From contig CANMDH010000005.1 in NCBI GenBank assembly GCA_947496555.1, positions 62,001 through 126,000 on the forward strand: a stretch of DNA of 64,000 bases, given 5' to 3'. The DNA comes from an uncultured Aquimarina sp. Its GTDB lineage: Bacteria; Bacteroidota; Bacteroidia; Flavobacteriales; Flavobacteriaceae. A program made the translations under genes and the position numbers. Position 1 is the first letter of the stretch; every line of letters begins with the position of its first letter. The notes beneath the pieces are model-generated. The model ran no database searches and had not been told where the DNA came from. It saw only the letters and a list, made by a program, of their open reading frames with translations. Of the stretch, positions 25,766-34,640 are shown piece by piece.

Positions 25766-26464
25766 ATGAGTGAGTTAAATTCTTCATTTTCTATCAAGAA
25801 ATGGAGCGAAAATGATCGTCCAAGAGAGAAATTAATCGCTAAAGGGAAAAATTCTTTAACAGATGCCGAACTAATTGCAATACTTATTGGATCAGGGAGC
25901 CGTTCTGAAAGTGCCGTGGCCTTAAGTAAGAGAATTTTGGGTAGTGTGGATCATAAGATTAGTGCCTTAGGAAAACTATCTGTAAAACAATTGATGCAAT
26001 TTAAAGGAATAGGAGAAGCAAAAGCAATTGCTATAGTGGCGGGTCTTGAGCTGGGGAGAAGACGAAGAAATGAAGATGAAGAGATTGTACCTAAAATAAC
26101 GTGTAGCAAAGATGTTTTTAATCTTCTTAATCCCGTAATAGGAGATCTGGAGCATGAAGAGTTTTGGGTGCTTTTCCTAAATAATGCACATAAAGTTATA
26201 CAAAAGAAGCAGATTAGTATTGGAGGAAAAACTGGGACGCTCGTTGATGCGCGTATTGTTTTCAGATCGGCATTAGAATTTGGAGCCACAGGGATTATTA
26301 TAGCTCATAACCATCCAAGTGGTTCGTTACAACCTAGCGTATCGGATAAGGATTTAACACAAAAATTAAAACAAGGGGGCCATAGTTTGGACATCAAGGT
26401 ATTGGATCATCTTATTATTACAGAAAAAAACTATTTTAGCTTTGCAGATGAATCATTGTTGTAA
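25766..26464 (+). CDS. radC: RadC family protein (JAB/MPN domain)
   Basis: The 232-residue protein has a helix-hairpin-helix N-terminal part (IGSGSRSESAVALSKRIL; LMQFKGIGEAKA) and a JAB domain with the metal motif IIAHNHPSGSLQPSVSDKDLT (in part: HNHPSG and the downstream Asp). The name comes from an old DNA repair assignment that was later withdrawn; the molecular role is unsettled. It is monocistronic and divergent from the small secreted protein gene. Confidence 0.95.
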   Translation: MSELNSSFSIKKWSENDRPREKLIAKGKNSLTDAELIAILIGSGSRSESAVALSKRILGSVDHKISALGKLSVKQLMQFKGIGEAKAIAIVAGLELGRRRRNEDEEIVPKITCSKDVFNLLNPVIGDLEHEEFWVLFLNNAHKVIQKKQISIGGKTGTLVDARIVFRSALEFGATGIIIAHNHPSGSLQPSVSDKDLTQKLKQGGHSLDIKVLDHLIITEKNYFSFADESLL

Positions 26465-26589
26465 AAAATATACGATTTGCAAATTATAGTTATTCAAATT
26501 ATAATTATATCGTTAGAAACATAGTAATAAAATATAGCTTGGTATGAGTATCATTTACAGTTCAGAAATCGTAATTTTTAATTAGAAAT

Positions 26590-27894
26590 ATGCTATTAAT
26601 TCATGTACAACAAGTTACTCCCCGAGTTTCTTACGTTTTTAAGCATATTTGTAAGCGGATTCTTGGTTTTGAGGTAGATTTGACCTCCAAAATTGAGTCA
26701 TTTATAGCACATGATGGTCCTAAATTTTCATATGGGAAACAACCTTTAGGCAAAGAGCTTTATTTTCAGAGTGTTGATTTGCTTTTCGAGCATGGATTAA
26801 ATGATTTGGATATTCATGTATACAATTGGGACGAAACAAAATGTTTTTTTGAAGTGAAACATGAAAATTCAGCTTTACCATTTGATATTTTTGCAGCCAC
26901 ATTTTACTTATTGACTCGGTATGAAGAATATTTACCACATGTAAAAGATTCGATAGGACGTTTTCCGGCCACAGAAAGCTTGGCATATACTAATCATTTT
27001 TTGCAGGACCCCGTAGTAGATATCTGGGCTCATAAATTCAAAAAAATACTTAATGATAAATACCCTGGTTTAGAATTCAAAAAAAAGAGTTTTACCATAA
27101 TCCCAGTTATTTCTGTTAGCGAAACTTTTGTTTATAAAAACAAAGGATTCTTGAGGTCATTAGGAGGAGGGATTCGAGATTTATGGGGGTTAAAACTTGA
27201 TGAATTGACCGATAGAGTTAAGGTTATCCTTGGTATTAAAAAAGACCCGTATGATACTTTTGATTTTGTGGTAGATCTCCAAAGACACAAAAAGAGAAAT
27301 TGTAAAGTCCTATTTGGTTTGGGAGATTATTCAAATTATGAAAAGAATATAGTACATAATAATCCCCAGCATAAGATTATCATAAAGCATATTTCGGATT
27401 ATATCAAGGTTGGTCTCAAAGTTTCATACGAAGCAATTGGCAATTTGCCAGTACTTAACAAAGAAAAACAGCGCATAGAAGCGATTCTTAATAGAAAACT
27501 TAAATATGCAATGTGCGCATTTTTTAAGATAAAATTACCAGAAGCCTATCGTAATTTTATAGAGCTTGAAGTAGAGGAAGACTATTCTATGGGTTATTCG
27601 CGATATTCTGGTTTTAGGGCGGGAACATGTACTCCGTTCATGTTTTATGATTTGGATTATGAAGTGCAAACCCCGTTGAAAATACATCCTTTTTGTTTTG
27701 CTAATCTTGGAAAAAGAGATGATATCGAGAGTGAAGCCTTCGCAAGAAAAGAGATTATCTCCTATATCGAAAAGGTTAAGAAGGTAGATGGAGTTTTTAT
27801 TCCGATTTTAAGTAATGTTTTGTTTAGCGAACTTTATGGTCAGCCATTTTGGAAGTCAATTTTAGAATTTATTTGGAATATAAAAGATGAATAA
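26590..27894 (+). CDS. polysaccharide-deacetylase-like protein with N-terminal DUF7033
   Basis: The 434-residue protein follows the layout of a Bacteroidota family: an N-terminal domain (FAATFYLLTRYEEYLPHVKDSIGRFPA) and a C-terminal NodB-like domain ending with GFRAGTCTPFMFYDLDYE (each quoted in part). As I recall the family, a DxD motif precedes YKNKGFLR and an HPSY-type motif follows later. Here the first position reads ISVSETFVYKNKGF and no HPSY is evident, so the metal-binding residues may be lost. It overlaps the downstream HAD nucleotidase gene by 8 nt. There is no signal peptide. Confidence 0.8.
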   Translation: MLLIHVQQVTPRVSYVFKHICKRILGFEVDLTSKIESFIAHDGPKFSYGKQPLGKELYFQSVDLLFEHGLNDLDIHVYNWDETKCFFEVKHENSALPFDIFAATFYLLTRYEEYLPHVKDSIGRFPATESLAYTNHFLQDPVVDIWAHKFKKILNDKYPGLEFKKKSFTIIPVISVSETFVYKNKGFLRSLGGGIRDLWGLKLDELTDRVKVILGIKKDPYDTFDFVVDLQRHKKRNCKVLFGLGDYSNYEKNIVHNNPQHKIIIKHISDYIKVGLKVSYEAIGNLPVLNKEKQRIEAILNRKLKYAMCAFFKIKLPEAYRNFIELEVEEDYSMGYSRYSGFRAGTCTPFMFYDLDYEVQTPLKIHPFCFANLGKRDDIESEAFARKEIISYIEKVKKVDGVFIPILSNVLFSELYGQPFWKSILEFIWNIKDE

Positions 27895-28573
27895 TAATAT
27901 AGAACACATATTTTTTGATCTTGATCATACCCTTTGGGATTTTGACAAGAATTCATCATTAGCCTTTGAAATGATCTTCAAGAAATTTGAAATTCGAGTT
28001 GAGCACTCTTCTTTTTTAAGGGTATATCAACCGATCAATATGAAATATTGGAAACTTTATCGAGAAGAACAAGTCACCAAAGAAGAGTTAAGGCGACAAC
28101 GACTTATTGAAGCTTTTCATATTTTGGGAGAAAGGTTTTCACTAGAAATTATCGATAAAATGGCTCATGACTATATTGCTTTTTTGCCTATGAACAATCA
28201 TTTGATTGATGGCGCACAAGAATTGTTGGAGTATCTTAACCCCAAATATGATTTACATATAATAACTAATGGGTTTAAAGAGGTTCAAAACAACAAATTA
28301 TCAAATTCGGGAATACGGCATTATTTTAAAACCATTACTAATAGCGAAGAAGCAGGTGTAAAAAAACCAAACCCATTTATTTTTGAACACGCTATACAAG
28401 TTTCAGGGGCTAAGAATAGCAATAGTTTGATGATAGGGGATAACTATGAAGCCGATATTTTGGGGGCAGAGGCACTGGGATTAAAAACTATCTGTTTTAA
28501 TTATCATCAGGTTAGTTTACCAGAGCAAAATCTTCAAGTTTCTGCTCTAAAACAGGTGAAAGATTATCTATAG
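27887..28573 (+). CDS. YjjG-family HAD nucleotidase
   Basis: The 228-residue protein shows all HAD motifs: motif I FFDLDHTLWDFD (nucleophile Asp in DLD), motif II ITNGF, motif III Lys in AGVKKPNPFIF, and motif IV MIGDNYEADILGA. WDFD after motif I is typical of YjjG, a non-canonical pyrimidine nucleotide phosphatase that cleans the nucleotide pool. The start codon overlaps the end of the preceding deacetylase-like gene, so translation is probably coupled. Confidence 0.92.
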   Translation: MNNNIEHIFFDLDHTLWDFDKNSSLAFEMIFKKFEIRVEHSSFLRVYQPINMKYWKLYREEQVTKEELRRQRLIEAFHILGERFSLEIIDKMAHDYIAFLPMNNHLIDGAQELLEYLNPKYDLHIITNGFKEVQNNKLSNSGIRHYFKTITNSEEAGVKKPNPFIFEHAIQVSGAKNSNSLMIGDNYEADILGAEALGLKTICFNYHQVSLPEQNLQVSALKQVKDYL

Positions 28574-28620
28574 TTATAAATATTTGTATTTTAGTAACTT
28601 ATAAATACCTACTGCCCCAG

Positions 28621-29196
28621 ATGAAAACAAAAAAAGTATACTTATTATTATGTAGTATGGTATTGATCATGTTATCAATTTCTTGCGTGAAAGATGTTGA
28701 TTTTGATCAAACCGAAGATGTAGTATTAACTCCTGTTTTCGAATTAGACTTTATTTATTCTGAATTCGATACAAGTCAGTTTATCGATCCTGATACGGAT
28801 CCCACGATTGTTATTCCAGAGGTTGTGATTAATGATACACTTAATTATGACTTATTAGGCACCGATTTCGTAGTCGATAATTTAGAAAGAGTAGAATTAA
28901 CATTTGAGTTTATTAATACTATCCAGAGGGATTTTACATTTAGTTTTGGTTTTCTGAATGATGCCGGACAACGAATTGGTCCTTCATATACCATAATAGC
29001 TAATGCCGGAATGGGAGCCGGAACAGAACCTGTTATTACTAATGAGATTATTGTTCTCGATAATGCTACAATCAATGTGCTTGGCGCTGCAACAAAACTT
29101 GTTTCCTCAATTAGGGTCCAAAATGTAAACAGCACGTTGGAAGGAATGTTAGAATTGAAATCCAAAGGAACCTATTTTATTAATTACGATTTATGA
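28621..29196 (+). CDS. putative lipoprotein, first gene of envelope cluster
   Basis: The 191-residue protein has a lipoprotein signal (LLLCSMVLIMLSISC, lipobox SISC) followed by an acidic region. The rest is beta-rich (LERVELTFEFINTIQRDFTFSFGF, in part). I recognise no characterised family. Its stop overlaps the start of the DUF5723 gene by 4 nt (ATGA), so the two are translationally coupled and probably work together at the outer membrane. Confidence 0.82.
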   Translation: MKTKKVYLLLCSMVLIMLSISCVKDVDFDQTEDVVLTPVFELDFIYSEFDTSQFIDPDTDPTIVIPEVVINDTLNYDLLGTDFVVDNLERVELTFEFINTIQRDFTFSFGFLNDAGQRIGPSYTIIANAGMGAGTEPVITNEIIVLDNATINVLGAATKLVSSIRVQNVNSTLEGMLELKSKGTYFINYDL

Positions 29197-30596
29197 GAGC
29201 TATTATATTCTTTTTTATAAGTATATGTGGCTTCTCTGTCTATTCCCAAAATAAAGAAGTTCTATACGATTTTATAGACCTACCACAGTCACTAATGCTT
29301 AATCCAGGTGCAGAGACCAATTTTAATTTTCATGCCGGTGTACCATTTTTATCACAGTTTCATGTAAACGCAGGACTTAGAGGAGCCTCCATTTATGATG
29401 TTTTTGCCGATGATGGTAGAGACATTAATGAAAAGATCGAAATCACTCTTAATAACCTTACAAGCAATGATTATTTGACCCTTACGCAGCAATTAGAATT
29501 TGTAAACTTTGGTTGGAAAAGTAAAAAGAATGAAAAAATATACTTTTCAGGGGGAATTTATCAAGAATTGGATGTAATAGGATATTTTCCTAAGGATTTT
29601 GCAGTTCTTGCTTATCAAGGCAATCAGGATTTTCTTAATCAGCCTTTTCGACTTTCAAATATAAGTGGATCAGGGGAACTGTTGATGGTCTATCATTTTG
29701 GGTATAATAAGAAGGTAAATAAAAAACTTACTTTTGGTGCTAGAGCAAAGCTATACTCTAGTATGTTGCATATACGTAGCGCAAGAAATAAAGGTACTTT
29801 TACAACCGTAGAAACCCCGCAGGGGAATAACATTTATCAGCATCGGATTAGTAATGCCGATGTTACTGTTCGTACATCAGGAATCCAATCTCTTAGAGAA
29901 ATAGAAGGCGAAACTACATCTGAAGAAGTAAAGGAAGCCGTAAATAAGCTTGTTGGGAGAGCGCTTCTGGGAGGTAACCTGGGAGTAGGAGTGGATATTG
30001 GTTTTACACATAAAATAGATGATCAGCTTTCTGTAACAGGTAGTGTAAATGACTTAGGTTTGATATTTTATACCAAAGATGTAGAGACATATCGAGCTCG
30101 GGGTAATTATGTTTTCGAAGGTTTTGAGACCCCTGTTCAATTTTCTTCGGAGTCGCAAGATTTTTTAGACGAATTGGAAGAGGCTATCCCATTGGATACG
30201 CTTAGTAATAGTTACATAGTGGCTCGTCCCTTAAAAGTTAACGGATCCCTAAAATACTCGTTTAACCCTGATGATGATGGCAGTTGTAACTGTTTTCTCG
30301 AGGGTGAAAGACCTGGATATTTAGACGGGATAGGGGTGCAATTGTTTTCACAATTTAGACCCAAGAGACCTCAATATGCAGCATCCTTGTTTTATTACAA
30401 ACGATGGTTTAGTTTTTTGCGAACCAAAGTCACTTATACAGTAGACGATTATTCGTATTATAACTTCGGATTTTTGTTGTCTACACACATTGACAAAATT
30501 AATTTTTATATTTCAGCTAATAATTTGTTAGAATATACTAATCTTGCAAAAGCAAGAGGTGCTTCGTTGCAGTTTGGTTTTAATGTAATAATGTGA
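29193..30596 (+). CDS. DUF5723 family outer-membrane beta-barrel protein
   Basis: The 467-residue protein has a signal peptide (AIIFFFISICGFSVYSQ). It has an N-terminal stretch LMLNPGAETNFNFHAGVPFL and alternating aromatic strands such as LTFGARAKLYSS and YYNFGFLLSTHIDKINFYISANNLLEY (in part), as expected of a porin-like barrel in the DUF5723 family. The ligand is unknown. It lies between a lipoprotein gene (4-nt overlap) and another secreted protein gene (5-nt gap). Confidence 0.85.
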   Translation: MRAIIFFFISICGFSVYSQNKEVLYDFIDLPQSLMLNPGAETNFNFHAGVPFLSQFHVNAGLRGASIYDVFADDGRDINEKIEITLNNLTSNDYLTLTQQLEFVNFGWKSKKNEKIYFSGGIYQELDVIGYFPKDFAVLAYQGNQDFLNQPFRLSNISGSGELLMVYHFGYNKKVNKKLTFGARAKLYSSMLHIRSARNKGTFTTVETPQGNNIYQHRISNADVTVRTSGIQSLREIEGETTSEEVKEAVNKLVGRALLGGNLGVGVDIGFTHKIDDQLSVTGSVNDLGLIFYTKDVETYRARGNYVFEGFETPVQFSSESQDFLDELEEAIPLDTLSNSYIVARPLKVNGSLKYSFNPDDDGSCNCFLEGERPGYLDGIGVQLFSQFRPKRPQYAASLFYYKRWFSFLRTKVTYTVDDYSYYNFGFLLSTHIDKINFYISANNLLEYTNLAKARGASLQFGFNVIM

Positions 30597-30601
30597 TAAA
30601 T

Positions 30602-31441
30602 ATGCTACGTTTTCTTTTTTTAGGGGTTTTTCTGATTTCTGGTTTACATACATTTGCTCAAAAGAGTGTAAATGATTATAAATATATAATTGTTCCCAAA
30701 AGTTTTGAGTTTCTTGCCAAAGAAGATGCGTATCAGCTCAACTCTTTGACCAAGTTTTTATTCAATAAGAATGGATTTAATGCATTTATTCAAGGGCAAG
30801 AAATGCCTGATGATCTCAAAGAAAACATTTGTAAAGGATTATTGGTAAATGTTAAGAAGAATTCTTCCCTTTTTGTGAGTAAACTTGTAATCGAATTATC
30901 AGATTGTAGGGCTAATATTATATTTAGCTCTTCAGAAGGAACCAGTAGGGAGAAAGATTTCAAAAAGGCATATCATGAGGCACTTCGTAATGCGTTTAAA
31001 GATGTCGAAAGACTTAATTATAAGTATAATGAAGAAGCCAATGGTAAATCTGCTGAGGAAACCGAAGTAGTTTCGCAACCAAATAATCAGGAAAAAGTTA
31101 TTTCTGAAGAGGAAGAAAAGGATACTGATACAAAAGTAGAAGCAAAGAAACCCAAAAAAGAAATAATTCCTACAACGTCAAAAGGATCGCTTTTATATAC
31201 ATTAAATAATACCAGTTTTGTATTTAAAAATCAGGAGTACGGATATGAACTTTTTAAAAATCAGGAAGAAGAGTTAGTTTCTTTAGGAAAGATCTATAAG
31301 CTAAAAAGAGAAAATAGTTATTTGATTACTGCTGGAGATTTAAGTGGATCAGGATATTTTGATAACTTCGGAAATTTTGTTCTTGAAAGAGTAAATCCTG
31401 TTACTAATAAGATTATTCTTGACACATTTGCCAGACAATAA
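30602..31441 (+). CDS. secreted protein of unknown function with acidic/lysine-rich linker
   Basis: With the ATG at 30602 the protein is 279 residues and begins with a signal peptide (LRFLFLGVFLISGLHTFAQ). A first domain (about 20-130) contains YKYIIVPKSFEFL and is followed by a charged linker rich in Glu and Lys (about 140-195). A second short beta domain follows (LYTLNNTSFVFKNQEYGYELF, in part). The frame also offers a GTG at 30593. It closes the three-gene cluster with the DUF5723 barrel and the lipoprotein; the function is unknown. Confidence 0.8.
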   Translation: MLRFLFLGVFLISGLHTFAQKSVNDYKYIIVPKSFEFLAKEDAYQLNSLTKFLFNKNGFNAFIQGQEMPDDLKENICKGLLVNVKKNSSLFVSKLVIELSDCRANIIFSSSEGTSREKDFKKAYHEALRNAFKDVERLNYKYNEEANGKSAEETEVVSQPNNQEKVISEEEEKDTDTKVEAKKPKKEIIPTTSKGSLLYTLNNTSFVFKNQEYGYELFKNQEEELVSLGKIYKLKRENSYLITAGDLSGSGYFDNFGNFVLERVNPVTNKIILDTFARQ

Positions 31442-31544
31442 GAAATTAGAATATCCACTTCTTATGCTAAAGAAAAGAAGAATTGAAGTATTTAGATAGT
31501 TTTTTATGTGTGTGGGTGAATAATGAACAATATCCTACATCTAT

Positions 31545-32828
31545 TTAATATCCGTATTTATCTCCCCACCTTGATTTTAGAAAAGTTCTGAATGCATTTT
31601 CACGTTGATTATCTCCTGGATCATAAAGTTTGGTGTCCCTTATTTCATTGGGAAGAAATTCTTGTTCTACAAAGTTGTCTTTGTGATTATGTGCATATTT
31701 ATAATCTTCACCGTATCCTAGTTCTTTCATCAATTTTGTAGGAGCATTTCGTATATGTAACGGAATCGATAAATCTCCTGTTTGCTTAACTAATTGTTGT
31801 GCTTTGTTTATAGCCATATACGAAGCGTTGCTTTTAGGAGAAGTAGCTAGGTAAACTGCACATTGGCTTAAGATAATTCTTGCTTCTGGATACCCAACAG
31901 TATTCACTGCTTGAAATGTATTGTTTGCCATGATCAAAGCGGTTGGATTTGCATTTCCAATATCTTCTGAAGCCAATATGATCATTCGCCTAGCAATGAA
32001 TTTCAGATCCTCACCACCTTCGATCATACGAGCCAGCCAATATACCGTAGCATTGGGGTCACTTCCTCTAACGGATTTAATGAAAGCAGAGATAATATCA
32101 TAGTGTTGTTCACCCGTTTTGTCGTATCGTACCGTATTTTGTTGTACCAGCTTTAATACAAGTTCATTAGTGATAACGACCGTTTCAGTATCCTGACTAG
32201 AAACAATAAGTTCAAAAATATTGAGCAATTTCCTTGCATCTCCACCACTTAATCTTATTAAAGCATCGGTTTCTTCAAGTTTGATATTTTTTGATTTAAG
32301 ATACTCGTCTTCTTGCATGGCACGTTCTAGTAAACCTTCAAGTTCTTCTTTTCCAAAGGGATTTAAAACATAAACCTGGCAACGAGATAAAAGAGCGGGA
32401 ATTACTTCAAAACTAGGGTTTTCTGTGGTAGCGCCTATTAAAGTGATCCAGCCTTTTTCAACTGCACCTAATAAAGAGTCCTGTTGAGATTTACTAAATC
32501 GGTGAATTTCATCAATGAATAAAATAGGATTTTTTTGAGTAAACAGTCCGCCACTTTGTTTGGCTTTTTCGATTACTTCTCTTACTTCTTTTACACCACT
32601 ATTTATCGCGCTTAGCGTATAAAAAGGTCTTTGTGATTCTTTAGCGATGATATTGGCTAAGGTCGTTTTTCCAACTCCTGGAGGTCCCCATAGTATTAAT
32701 GAAGGGATGATGCCATTTTTTATTTGTTGTGTAAGTGAACCATCGCCTCCAACCAAATGCTCCTGGCTCAAGTAAGAAGATAAAGACTGTGGGCGGATTC
32801 TTTCTGCAAGAGGTTTGTTTGTATTCAT
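31545..32828 (-). CDS. rarA: replication-associated recombination protein A (RarA/MgsA)
   Basis: The 427-residue AAA+ ATPase has Walker [10 protein letters not shown] (48-56), Walker [10 protein letters not shown] (about 103-111), sensor [11 protein letters not shown] and SRCQVY. The C-terminal tetramer domain includes [12 protein letters not shown] and [17 protein letters not shown]. It acts at stalled replication forks. It is a single gene on the minus strand, with unassigned gaps on both sides. Confidence 0.96.
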   Translation of the reverse strand: MNTNKPLAERIRPQSLSSYLSQEHLVGGDGSLTQQIKNGIIPSLILWGPPGVGKTTLANIIAKESQRPFYTLSAINSGVKEVREVIEKAKQSGGLFTQKNPILFIDEIHRFSKSQQDSLLGAVEKGWITLIGATTENPSFEVIPALLSRCQVYVLNPFGKEELEGLLERAMQEDEYLKSKNIKLEETDALIRLSGGDARKLLNIFELIVSSQDTETVVITNELVLKLVQQNTVRYDKTGEQHYDIISAFIKSVRGSDPNATVYWLARMIEGGEDLKFIARRMIILASEDIGNANPTALIMANNTFQAVNTVGYPEARIILSQCAVYLATSPKSNASYMAINKAQQLVKQTGDLSIPLHIRNAPTKLMKELGYGEDYKYAHNHKDNFVEQEFLPNEIRDTKLYDPGDNQRENAFRTFLKSRWGDKYGY

Positions 32829-33052
32829 CTGTGGGTGTTATTTGCTTTTTTAAAAGTCAGATGGAAGTGTGCGGTAATCATTTCGGTTTATGTTGAAATT
32901 CTTAAGTATGATCATTTTATGATTACAAAGTTACGCATATGTTGTTTGAAAAATGTGCAATAAAAATATAAAGTAAATCGATAGTTTTGTAAAACCTGCC
33001 ATTTTATCCGATGATTGCGTTTTGGAATTTTTTTTGATATCTTCTTATTCAT

Positions 33053-33805
33053 ATGGTAAAAGAGCAGAATCAGTTTGAATTTAATACAGGCACAGTAGGA
33101 TATCCTTTACTGTTTGTACTTAGTATTTGGATCGTTTTTTGGTTTGAAGTACGATTTGGTTTTGAGTTTAAGCATTTTGGTGTATATCCCAGGGATTTGA
33201 TAGGATTAAGAGGAGTATTGTTTTCTCCATTTATTCATTCTGATATTACACATTTATGGCATAATACGTTACCATTACTTATTTTATCAACTGCACTTTT
33301 TTATTTTTATAAACCTAATGCCTGGAAAGTTTTAATTATTGGAGCATTGTTTACGGGTTTTGCTACTTGGTTTTTGGGTCGACCCGCTAATCATATAGGA
33401 GCTAGTGGTATCGTGTACATGCTTTTTGGTTTTCTTTTTTTTAAAGGAATTATTGCGAAGCACTTTCGATTAACAGCATTGTCTTTTATTGTAGTTTTTC
33501 TGTACGGAAGCATGGTATGGTATGTTTTTCCGGTAGATCCTAAAATTTCATGGGAAGGACACTTGTCAGGTTTGTTTGTTGGTACTTTGCTAGCGTTTTT
33601 TGTTAAAAAAGGGGTAGTGAAACCAAATTTATACCATTGGCAATCTCCTGATTATGATCCTGAAGAAGATGAATTTCTAAAACATTTTGATGAAAATGGT
33701 AACTTCATTGAGCAGTTACCTGAAGAAGATTTAAAAGGTCAAGATGAAGTGAAAGTGATATACAGATACAATGATGATTCAAATAAGTCCAAAGAAGTAG
33801 AATAG
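33053..33805 (+). CDS. rhomboid family intramembrane serine protease
   Basis: The 250-residue protein has about six membrane helices. The catalytic Ser is S118 in HIGASGIVYM and the catalytic His is H170 in WEGHLSGLFVG. HNTLPLLIL corresponds to the conserved His/Asn segment of helix 2. An acidic C-terminal tail of about 50 residues extends into the cytoplasm. It would cleave transmembrane substrates. It converges on rlmB with a 2-nt gap. Confidence 0.93.
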   Translation: MVKEQNQFEFNTGTVGYPLLFVLSIWIVFWFEVRFGFEFKHFGVYPRDLIGLRGVLFSPFIHSDITHLWHNTLPLLILSTALFYFYKPNAWKVLIIGALFTGFATWFLGRPANHIGASGIVYMLFGFLFFKGIIAKHFRLTALSFIVVFLYGSMVWYVFPVDPKISWEGHLSGLFVGTLLAFFVKKGVVKPNLYHWQSPDYDPEEDEFLKHFDENGNFIEQLPEEDLKGQDEVKVIYRYNDDSNKSKEVE

Positions 33806-33807
33806 TA

Positions 33808-34542
33808 TTATTGTCTTTGCCTAATAGCTTCGTATAAAAACACCCCACATGCAACTGAAACATTAAGGGATGCAATTTCGCCATACATGGGTAGTTTGGC
33901 TTTGTAATCTACTAATTTTAATACAGAACTTGATATACCTTTACCTTCGCTACCCATTATAAAAGCTGTAGGAACTGTTAGATTTTTTTTGTATATGGTA
34001 TCCGACGCTTTTTCTGTGGCGGCTATAATCTGAATACCTGATCCTTGTAAATAGAACATAGCATCTTTTATATGATCTACTTTGCAAATCGGAATTTTGA
34101 ATACAGCTCCTGCTGAGGTTTTAATAGTATCTGCATTTACAGGAGCGCCCCCCTTTTTTTGTATAATAATCCCATGAACCCCGGTGCACTCTGCAGTTCG
34201 TATGATTGCCCCAAAATTGCGAACATCAGAAAGTTGATCCAGTATTAAAAACAATGGAGTTTCACCAGATTCGATAACTTGTAAAACAAGGTTTTCTAGT
34301 TCATAAAAATCAATAGGGGAGGTATAAGCCACAGCTCCTTGATGATTTTTGCGTGTAAGACGGTTTAATTTCTCTACAGGAACATAATTAATTTTAATCT
34401 TATGTTGTCTTACAATTGCTAATAACTCCTTTGCGAGTTCACCTTGTAACCCTTTTTGAATAAAAAGTTTATCAATTGTTTTGCCCGATATGATGGCTTC
34501 TTGGATTGTTCTGATACCAAAAATTAAGGATTCATTTTTCAT
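33808..34542 (-). CDS. rlmB: 23S rRNA (guanosine-2'-O-)-methyltransferase RlmB-type
   Basis: This SPOUT-class methyltransferase starts MKNESLIFGIRTIQEAI and has the N-terminal L30e-like substrate-binding part (GKTIDKLFIQ; YVPVEKLNRLTRKNHQGAVAY, in part). The knot motifs are LDQLSDVRNFGAIIRTAE (in part), IMGSEGKGIS and LPMYGEIASLNVSVACGVFLYE (in part). The target in E. coli is G2251. I place the start at 34542. The frame extends 9 nt further to a TTG, but that overlaps a TATATTTG promoter box (34549-34556). Confidence 0.93.
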   Translation of the reverse strand: MKNESLIFGIRTIQEAIISGKTIDKLFIQKGLQGELAKELLAIVRQHKIKINYVPVEKLNRLTRKNHQGAVAYTSPIDFYELENLVLQVIESGETPLFLILDQLSDVRNFGAIIRTAECTGVHGIIIQKKGGAPVNADTIKTSAGAVFKIPICKVDHIKDAMFYLQGSGIQIIAATEKASDTIYKKNLTVPTAFIMGSEGKGISSSVLKLVDYKAKLPMYGEIASLNVSVACGVFLYEAIRQRQ

Positions 34543-34548
34543 AGGGGA

Positions 34549-34556
34549 CAAATATA
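34549..34556 (-). promoter_or_regulatory. -7 box for rlmB
   Basis: The minus strand reads TATATTTG and the start codon follows after 6 nt, so the leader would be at most about 2 nt. No TTG element is clear at the expected distance. Confidence 0.45.
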
Positions 34557-34567
34557 AATATAAAAAA

Positions 34568-34596
34568 ACATCCCTCTGAAATTTTCAGAGGGATGT
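34568..34596 (-). terminator. terminator of the first SusC-SusD pair
   Basis: ACATCCCTCTGA (34568-34579) is complementary to TCAGAGGGATGT (34585-34596). On the minus strand the stem is followed by a T-run, so it ends the transcript of the SusD gene at 34641. Confidence 0.88.
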
Positions 34597-34640
34597 TCGC
34601 TATTACTATAAATCTTTATTACTAACTATTTTAGATGAGA

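Noticed and set aside
25545-25787. 80-codon frame overlapping the radC promoter region
   Set aside because: It covers the promoters of the two divergent neighbours and overlaps the radC start; the composition is AT-driven with no protein motif.
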